Source: Candidatus Thioglobus sp.
GTDB lineage: Bacteria > Pseudomonadota > Gammaproteobacteria > PS1 > Pseudothioglobaceae
Assembly (NCBI GenBank): GCA_015163925.1
Contig: JAAOIF010000005.1
Location: 1 to 13,259 of the forward strand
Length of the DNA: 13,259 nt
Direction of reading: 5' to 3'
The position numbers and the translations under genes are program-made. Positions 8,592 through 13,259 of this stretch are shown here, piece after piece. The notes under the pieces are model-generated. The model had not been told where the DNA came from and made no database searches. It worked only from the letters and a program-made list of their open reading frames with translations. Every line of letters begins with the position of its first letter. Positions within the stretch are counted from its first letter, which is position 1.

Positions 8592-8614
8592 TCGCCAATG
8601 ACTAAAATAAATCT

Positions 8615-8643
8615 ATGCCAAAAGCATTAAATTTAAGTATAAT
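8615..8643 (+). promoter_or_regulatory. sigma-70 promoter of the lipoprotein gene
   Basis: ATGCCA (8615-8620, 4 of 6 to TTGACA), a 17-base spacer, then a perfect TATAAT (8638-8643). Transcription should begin near 8650, at the foot of the leader hairpin. An in-frame ATG at 8615 falls inside the -35 box, which argues that it is not the start codon. Confidence 0.7.
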
Positions 8644-8650
8644 TCACAAA

Positions 8651-8679
8651 ATCCTAAACATTTTTAGGATATTTTTTTT
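8651..8679 (+). promoter_or_regulatory. leader hairpin with T tract (possible attenuator)
   Basis: ATCCTAAA-CATT-TTTAGGAT (8651-8670) forms a perfect 8-bp stem with a 4-base loop, followed by eight Ts (8672-8679). It has the shape of a weak intrinsic terminator but lies downstream of the predicted promoter and 7 bases before the Shine-Dalgarno (from 8687), so it would sit at the very 5' end of the lipoprotein mRNA. It could attenuate transcription, stabilise the 5' end, or end read-through from the upstream small gene. The stem has only three GC-type pairs out of eight. Confidence 0.5.
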
Positions 8680-8698
8680 AACTAAACGGAGAAATAAA

Positions 8699-9832
8699 AT
8701 GAAAAACTCAAACAAATTAAGCAAATTATTTGCTTTATCAATCCTAACTCTAACTCTTTCCAGCTGCGGCGGCAGTGCGGGGGGGGGGGGGGCTTCTGAG
8801 CAAGGCAGATTTAAAGATGCAAATGTTGACGGGCTTTCCTACACCGGCAGTTTTCCGGGCATAACCGAGGGCGGCGGCAAATTTAATTATCAAACTGGCG
8901 ATGTCTTGGCTTTTTCAGTTGGCGATATTGAGTTAGGCACTGCTACTGCTGCCGGCATTATTACCTTAAATGATTTATCCGGTAAAAACGCCAATCAAGT
9001 TTCAAAAGTTGCTCAACTCTTGCAAAGTCTTGATGCTGATAGCGACCTTCCTAACGGCATTACAATTAACGCTGCGGCACGGGCGGCATTAACAAAAGGC
9101 ACAACTGAAGTAGATACTATAATTACTGTATTGGCTGCTACAACGCCTGATTTTCTGGGGGATTTGGCTAATTTAGTAACTCTCGTAAGTGCGGCTGATA
9201 GTGCTGGCACTTATACTCAAGTATCAAAAACTAATGCAGATGCTCATTTGTTAGAGACCCTCAGTTGCGCTTATTCGGGCGGATTTGTCGGCACTCAGAC
9301 AGCCGCTGATGCAAGCACAAAAGTAGCATTTTTAATCAATAGCGATGGCACTGTAAAAATGGTAAATGCTGCTGGGACAACTGATACTGGCACTGTTAAT
9401 ATCAGCCTTGCTGGCAAGCCATCATGGACGCATGACAGCATAACATATACGCTTGAGACTATAAATAGCTTGTCAGGCGTTGGTGCTGATAAGCAAATTA
9501 CTGCTGAGAGAATTGGTGGCGAGCTTGATGCAATCTATCGGTTTACTGCTATTAGTGCTAACTATGGTATTTTTACTTTTGATGTGGCAGGCACAAATAC
9601 GGCAGTAACAGGCACGGCATACAATCTTGAGAATGACGAATCTTTTCCAATAACAGGTGATTTGTCTGATACTGGTGCGTTAGATGCAAGAATTGAAGAT
9701 GGACTTAACACTGCATTGAGTGCAAGCTTTGTTCTTACAGCAGGTATGGTTGGTATTAATGGTGTAGGCGTATGGTCTATTCTAGACGGTAGCAGCGGAA
9801 TATTTACTGGTAGCGGTTGTAAGTTAAATTAA
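8699..9832 (+). CDS. putative surface lipoprotein with in-frame poly-G tract
   Basis: A 377-residue exported lipoprotein. The start at 8699 is chosen over 8615 because CGGAG (8687-8691) precedes it, a promoter overlaps the earlier start, and it gives a textbook signal: two lysines, a hydrophobic core, then the lipobox LSSC with Cys23 as the lipidated residue. A Gly-rich spacer follows, encoded by 14 consecutive Gs. Next comes a module I recall from secreted gammaproteobacterial proteins: VDGLSYTGSF, GKFNYQTGDVLAFSVG, and NQVSKVAQLLQSLDADSDLPNGI (about residues 40-120). The remainder is Thr/Ala/Gly-rich and probably beta-stranded, with one Cys in LETLSC and another in the final residues GCKLN, possibly a disulfide. 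The substrate or function is unknown. It stands alone, with its own promoter and terminator. Confidence 0.85.
   Translation: MKNSNKLSKLFALSILTLTLSSCGGSAGGGGASEQGRFKDANVDGLSYTGSFPGITEGGGKFNYQTGDVLAFSVGDIELGTATAAGIITLNDLSGKNANQVSKVAQLLQSLDADSDLPNGITINAAARAALTKGTTEVDTIITVLAATTPDFLGDLANLVTLVSAADSAGTYTQVSKTNADAHLLETLSCAYSGGFVGTQTAADASTKVAFLINSDGTVKMVNAAGTTDTGTVNISLAGKPSWTHDSITYTLETINSLSGVGADKQITAERIGGELDAIYRFTAISANYGIFTFDVAGTNTAVTGTAYNLENDESFPITGDLSDTGALDARIEDGLNTALSASFVLTAGMVGINGVGVWSILDGSSGIFTGSGCKLN
8779..8792 (+). repeat. 14-G homopolymer in the coding sequence
   Basis: Fourteen consecutive Gs encode part of Ala27, Gly28-31 and the first base of Ala32, nine codons or fewer after the lipidated cysteine. 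At 14 the reading frame is open. One added G gives GGC TTC TGA, an immediate stop; one lost G leads to a TAA about 24 codons later. This is the arrangement of a slipped-strand phase-variation switch. The exact count should be treated with care because homopolymers are error-prone in sequencing. Confidence 0.9.
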
Positions 9833-9851
9833 ACCTAAATTAAGTAAAACC

Positions 9852-9881
9852 AAAAAGCCCGGCACTTGCTGGGTTTTTTTT
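9852..9881 (+). terminator. intrinsic terminator of the lipoprotein gene
   Basis: CCCGGC-ACTT-GCTGGG (9858-9873) forms a six-pair stem including one G-U, flanked by five As before it and eight Ts after it (9874-9881), which extend the pairing. It begins about 20 bases after the lipoprotein stop. The A run on the left could let it work weakly in the other direction as well. Confidence 0.9.
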
Positions 9882-9948
9882 GCATTAACCATTTTCAACT
9901 TGCAAGCCAGCCAGCAATTACTGTTATAAAATAGTTACAAACCAATTA

Positions 9949-9954
9949 TAAAAT
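9949..9954 (+). promoter_or_regulatory. candidate -10 box of the phosphodiesterase gene
   Basis: TAAAAT (within TATAAAAT, 9947-9954) ends 8 bases before the ATG at 9963, and there is no Shine-Dalgarno between. A second TATAAAAT occurs at 9925-9932. No strong -35 fits the first. The upstream terminator at 9852-9881 means the gene needs its own promoter somewhere in these 80 bases. Confidence 0.35.
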
Positions 9955-9962
9955 TTTGAAAA

Positions 9963-10427
9963 ATGACAAAAGTCGGCATTCTCTCAGACACTCACGGCTG
10001 GATTCATCCGCAAATCGTCAGCCTGATGAATAATTGCGCTCTGATTGTGCATGCCGGAGATGTGATTGACGCTAATACTTTGGAGGTTTTCACCCAGCAG
10101 ATTTTTGCTGTGCAAGGCAATAACGATGGGCATTTGCAGCTTCCGCAGGTTGAAACTGTAAAGCTGCCCGGCGGCGATTTGGCGATTCAGCACGGCCATC
10201 AGCACGGCTGGCACACCCCCTCACACGACCTATTGCGTAAGGCTCATCCACACGCCAAAGCCATAATTTATGGCCACACCCACAAGCAAGTAATTGATAA
10301 AACCGCCAGCCCATGGGTAATTAATCCGGGAGCTGGCGGCGAAATCCGCAACGGCGGCAGCTCAAAATGTTTGGTGCTAAATGCCAGCACAGAGCAAGAA
10401 TGGCAAATCACCGCCCACGCATTTTAA
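9963..10427 (+). CDS. YfcE/MJ0936-type metallophosphoesterase
   Basis: A 154-residue calcineurin-like phosphoesterase of the short YfcE/MJ0936 family, which hydrolyses phosphodiesters with two divalent metals. All metal-binding blocks are visible: SDTHG with D9 and H11, HAGDV with D33, GNND with N53, HGHQHG with H77 and H79, and GHTHKQ with H105 and H107. INPGAGGEIRN near residues 121-131 matches the usual NPGS end block. There is no signal peptide, so it is cytoplasmic. The natural substrate is unknown in this family. The start follows from the family N-terminus; no Shine-Dalgarno is visible. It lies between the lipoprotein terminator and the MNT-HEPN pair and has no obvious functional link to either. 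Confidence 0.93.
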   Translation: MTKVGILSDTHGWIHPQIVSLMNNCALIVHAGDVIDANTLEVFTQQIFAVQGNNDGHLQLPQVETVKLPGGDLAIQHGHQHGWHTPSHDLLRKAHPHAKAIIYGHTHKQVIDKTASPWVINPGAGGEIRNGGSSKCLVLNASTEQEWQITAHAF

Positions 10428-10481
10428 GCCGATTTACGCCACTTTCATCACTATAAAAACACCAAAACGCTTGCCAGTCCA

Positions 10482-10502
10482 AGCATTTTTTTATGCTAAA
10501 AT
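10482..10502 (+). promoter_or_regulatory. promoter and possible operator of the MNT-HEPN pair
   Basis: TGCTAAAAT at 10494-10502 is an extended -10 and ends 7 bases before the first ATG, with no Shine-Dalgarno. TTGCCA at 10471-10476 could be a distant -35. An inverted repeat AGCAT-N6-ATGCT (10482-10497) overlaps the -10, placing it well for a repressor; toxin-antitoxin modules are often autorepressed this way. Confidence 0.5.
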
Positions 10503-10509
10503 TTGACCT

Positions 10510-10809
10510 ATGAGATTGACTAATTCACAGCAAAATATCATCAAACAAACGGTTGCAGCGCAGTTTGATAAAGGCACAAAAGTAAGGCTTTTTGGCTCCA
10601 GAGCAGACGATAATCTAAGAGGCGGCGATATTGATTTATTGTTAGAATTCAACGCCAAAACCGCCCAACTTGCCAGCAAAATTCTACGCCTAAACAGCCT
10701 ATTACAAAAACAATTAGGCGCACAAAAAATTGATATTATCACTTTAGAGGCGCACCAAACACCAAATGCAATCCAGCAGCAAGCCTTAAAAACCGGAGTG
10801 CTTTTGTGA
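10510..10809 (+). CDS. minimal nucleotidyltransferase, MntA-type antitoxin
   Basis: A 99-residue DNA polymerase beta-superfamily minimal nucleotidyltransferase. The active-site signature is GSRADDNLRGGDIDLLLEF: Gly29-Ser30, nine residues, then D40 and D42; a third acidic residue is D75 in KIDIITLE. In the known MntA-HepT systems the MNT partner transfers AMP groups from ATP onto a tyrosine of the HEPN toxin and so silences it. That reaction is inferred here from the gene pairing. The ATG lacks a Shine-Dalgarno and follows an extended -10 by 7 bases. Its TGA overlaps the GTG start of the next gene (GTGA, 10806-10809), so the two are translationally coupled, with the antitoxin first. Confidence 0.88.
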   Translation: MRLTNSQQNIIKQTVAAQFDKGTKVRLFGSRADDNLRGGDIDLLLEFNAKTAQLASKILRLNSLLQKQLGAQKIDIITLEAHQTPNAIQQQALKTGVLL

Positions 10810-11264
10810 ATCCAGACTTGCGAATTGCCCAAATTATTAGTGTTCTTGAAAAAGAAGATGCCTTGCTCAAAGGTGTTTCTGCACGCTTTTTTAATCAAGA
10901 AAAATTAGATGCCGAATGGTTGGAAAACGCCCTTAACACGCCCGATGGCATTGACCGATTAGAATCATTTGCAGCAAAATTTTCGCGTATGCAAGATATG
11001 TTAATAGATAAATTATTGCCGTTATTTTTACAACATTTGGGCGAAATTCCAAAAACTGCCATTGATAATCTCAACCGTTTGGAGCAATTAAATATTATTG
11101 ATGATGCAAATTCTTGGGCTGATATGCGCCAGTTACGCAATAAATTAGTGCATGAATATGTGGATGATAATCAGCAATTATGTGAATATTTATTGCTGGC
11201 GAAAAAATTCTCAGCGAATTTAAGCGCTGGTTTTGTGAATTTGAAAAGCGCTTTGCAAGTATAA
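10806..11264 (+). CDS. HEPN-domain protein, HepT-like toxin (RNase)
   Basis: A 152-residue helical protein with a GTG start that overlaps the end of the nucleotidyltransferase gene. Near the C-terminal third, RQLRNKLVHEY contains the HEPN catalytic motif RX4HXY: R111, H116 and Y118. In HepT toxins this motif forms a metal-independent RNase site in a dimer, and the tyrosine is the residue that MntA AMPylates. Other conserved-looking blocks are FSRMQDMLIDKLLP (59-72) and TAIDNLNRLEQLNII (84-98), which I recall in HEPN proteins paired with MNT partners. It is somewhat distinct from the classical DUF86 HepT sequence. No Shine-Dalgarno is needed if it is reached by reinitiation. The motif is intact, so it is probably active; target RNA is unknown. 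Confidence 0.88.
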   Translation: MNPDLRIAQIISVLEKEDALLKGVSARFFNQEKLDAEWLENALNTPDGIDRLESFAAKFSRMQDMLIDKLLPLFLQHLGEIPKTAIDNLNRLEQLNIIDDANSWADMRQLRNKLVHEYVDDNQQLCEYLLLAKKFSANLSAGFVNLKSALQV

Positions 11265-11280
11265 TTAGCGCTTTGTAATT
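11223..11280 (+). promoter_or_regulatory. candidate pfp promoter with AGCGCT repeats
   Basis: A perfect TATAAT at 11260-11265 overlaps the stop of the HEPN gene. It is flanked by near-identical 14-base copies, AGCGCTTTGCAAGT (11247-11260) and AGCGCTTTGTAATT (11267-11280), exactly 20 bases apart, two helical turns. A third AGCGCT is at 11223-11228. No good -35 is seen, which would suit an activator-dependent promoter or a promoter blocked by a repressor. Transcription would start near 11272 and leave a short leader with AGGA before pfp. Confidence 0.4.
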
Positions 11281-11294
11281 TTTAGGAATCCAAT

Positions 11295-12539
11295 ATGAAA
11301 AATGCTTTTTACGCACAATCTGGCGGGGTTACGGCGGTAATTAACGCCTCGGCTTGTGGAGTGATTGAAACTGCACGGGCGCATTCTGACAAAATCGGCA
11401 CGGTGTATGCTGGGCAAAACGGCATTATCGGCGCTTTGAGTGAGAATCTGATTGATACTTCCAAAGAATCCGCCGCTGACATCAAGGCTCTGAAGCATAC
11501 TCCGTCTGGCGGTTTTGGTTCTTGCCGCTATAAAATGAAATCTTTAGAGGCAAATAAAGCCGAGTATCAGCGCCTAATTGAGGTTTTCCAAGCGCATAAT
11601 ATTGGCTATTTTTTCTACAACGGCGGCGGCGATTCGGCTGATACTTGCCTTAAAGTTTCGCAATTATCTGAGTCAATGGACTACCCGATTCAGGCCGTCC
11701 ATATCCCAAAAACCGTTGATAATGACTTGCCGATTACTGATAACTGCCCGGGTTTTGGCTCGGTGGCAAAGTATATCGCGGTCTCCACAATGGAGGCAAG
11801 TTTTGATGTTGCCTCAATGTGTGCTACTTCCACCAAAATTTTCGTATTAGAAGTAATGGGGCGGCATGCCGGCTGGATTGCGGCGGCTGGCGGCTTGGTT
11901 GATGAAAATATTCCAGTAGTAATTTTGTTTCCGGAGATTGATTTTGACGAGCCAAAATTCTTAGCAAAAGTGGATGCAAATGTCAAAAAATTTGGCTATT
12001 GCACAATCGTAGTTTCCGAAGGCACAAAATGGGCAGACGGGCGTTTTCTCGCCGAACAAGGCACTCGTGATGATTTTGGGCATGCCCAGCTCGGAGGCGC
12101 TGCCCCAGTGGTGGCGAATCTGATTAAAGAGGCTTTGGGCTATAAATATCACTGGGCGGTGGCGGATTATTTGCAACGCTCGGCGCGGCATTTGGCGAGT
12201 GAATCTGATGTGGAGCAAGCCTATGCGCTCGGCGAGGCGGCAGTGGAAATGGCACTTGCTGGCAAAAATTCGGTGATGCCGGCAATTATTCGCACCGGCA
12301 ATAATCCTTACACTTGGAAAATCGGTTCAGGCGAGCTAAAAGATATTGCAAATGTGGAAAAAATGATGCCAAAAAATTACATTTCTGCGGACGGTTTTGG
12401 CATTACCGCTGCCTGTCGTGAGTATTTGCAGCCGCTAATTGAGGGCGAAAATTATCCGCCATACAAAAACGGTTTGCCCGATTATGTAGTGCTGAAAAAA
12501 CAGCTGGCGGAGAAAAAATTGCCTGAATTTAAAATTTAA
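11295..12539 (+). CDS. pfp: pyrophosphate-dependent 6-phosphofructokinase
   Basis: This enzyme reversibly interconverts fructose 6-phosphate plus PPi and fructose 1,6-bisphosphate plus Pi. The 414 residues show the substrate block AQSGGVTAVINAS (7-19), NGGGDSADT (109-117), PKTVDNDLPITDNCPG (138-153) and VMGRHAGWIAAAGGL (187-201). Two positions indicate PPi rather than ATP: D113 where ATP enzymes have Gly (E. coli G104), and K139 in PKTVDND where E. coli has Gly. The catalytic T140 and D142 are present. The position before D113 is Gly rather than the usual Asp. AGGA precedes the ATG. It stands 30 bases after the HEPN gene and 18 before adk. In sulfur-oxidising and methylotrophic bacteria such enzymes support an energy-saving carbon cycle; that role here is inference. 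Confidence 0.93.
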   Translation: MKNAFYAQSGGVTAVINASACGVIETARAHSDKIGTVYAGQNGIIGALSENLIDTSKESAADIKALKHTPSGGFGSCRYKMKSLEANKAEYQRLIEVFQAHNIGYFFYNGGGDSADTCLKVSQLSESMDYPIQAVHIPKTVDNDLPITDNCPGFGSVAKYIAVSTMEASFDVASMCATSTKIFVLEVMGRHAGWIAAAGGLVDENIPVVILFPEIDFDEPKFLAKVDANVKKFGYCTIVVSEGTKWADGRFLAEQGTRDDFGHAQLGGAAPVVANLIKEALGYKYHWAVADYLQRSARHLASESDVEQAYALGEAAVEMALAGKNSVMPAIIRTGNNPYTWKIGSGELKDIANVEKMMPKNYISADGFGITAACREYLQPLIEGENYPPYKNGLPDYVVLKKQLAEKKLPEFKI

Positions 12540-13214
<675 letters not shown>

Positions 13215-13259
13215 TTAATTTTGCTTGGTTGAAATTTGTATTATTGAATTTCATCTCAC

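Noticed and set aside
8615..8698. An upstream in-frame ATG that would add 28 residues to the lipoprotein
   Set aside because: It lies in the -35 box of the likely promoter, has no Shine-Dalgarno, and would bury the lipoprotein signal peptide; the start at 8699 has both CGGAG and a proper signal.
13225..13255. GAAATT...AATTTC inverted repeat after adk
   Set aside because: A short AT-only stem with a long loop and no T tract; expected by chance in this AT-rich DNA and the window ends here.

Overview
The window reads as a low-GC (roughly 40%) gammaproteobacterial chromosome segment with mostly housekeeping genes and a small accessory strip. The ribosomal alpha-operon end (rpsD tail, rpoA, rplQ), the SecDF proteins and the adenylate kinase all look gammaproteobacterial from remembered family features. 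A pyrophosphate-dependent phosphofructokinase is present. Such enzymes are known from methylotrophs and sulfur-oxidising autotrophs or symbionts (SUP05/Thioglobus-like), so that kind of organism is a reasonable but unproven guess.

Layout: (1) 1-2556, plus strand: the last third of rpsD, joined at its 5' side to unrelated coding-like sequence, then rpoA, rplQ, rpsU and, after a 200-base gap, a yqeY-family gene. (2) 2557-2752: a gene-free stretch filled with a nested palindromic repeat, between convergent genes. (3) 2753-3697, minus strand: a conserved hypothetical protein and a single-domain rhodanese. (4) 3754-8296, plus strand: serS, divergent from the rhodanese across a 56-base promoter region; a decayed second copy of the serS 3' end; then yajC-secD-secF, the accessory Sec translocon operon. 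(5) 8388-9881: an orphan ribbon-helix-helix-like small protein and a lipoprotein gene with a 14-G tract just after its lipobox, a strong promoter, a leader hairpin and a clear terminator. (6) 9963-11264: a YfcE/MJ0936-type phosphodiesterase and a minimal nucleotidyltransferase/HEPN pair (MntA-HepT type toxin-antitoxin). (7) 11295-13214: PPi-dependent phosphofructokinase (pfp) and adenylate kinase (adk).

How the genes work together: the first block makes ribosome and RNA polymerase subunits, SerS charges tRNA-Ser, and YajC-SecD-SecF assist protein export, which the lipoprotein would use. The MNT-HEPN pair is a self-contained toxin-antitoxin module. Pfp and Adk handle PPi/Pi and adenylate balance in central carbon metabolism.

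The most notable signals are the poly-G contingency tract in the lipoprotein gene, the MNT-HEPN pair with an intact RX4HXY motif, the serS tail duplication, the nested repeat whose arms differ by compensatory changes, and a recurring arrangement in which a -10-like box lies 6-8 bases before a start codon that has no Shine-Dalgarno sequence (possible leaderless mRNAs). I did not find a wholly new multi-gene system.
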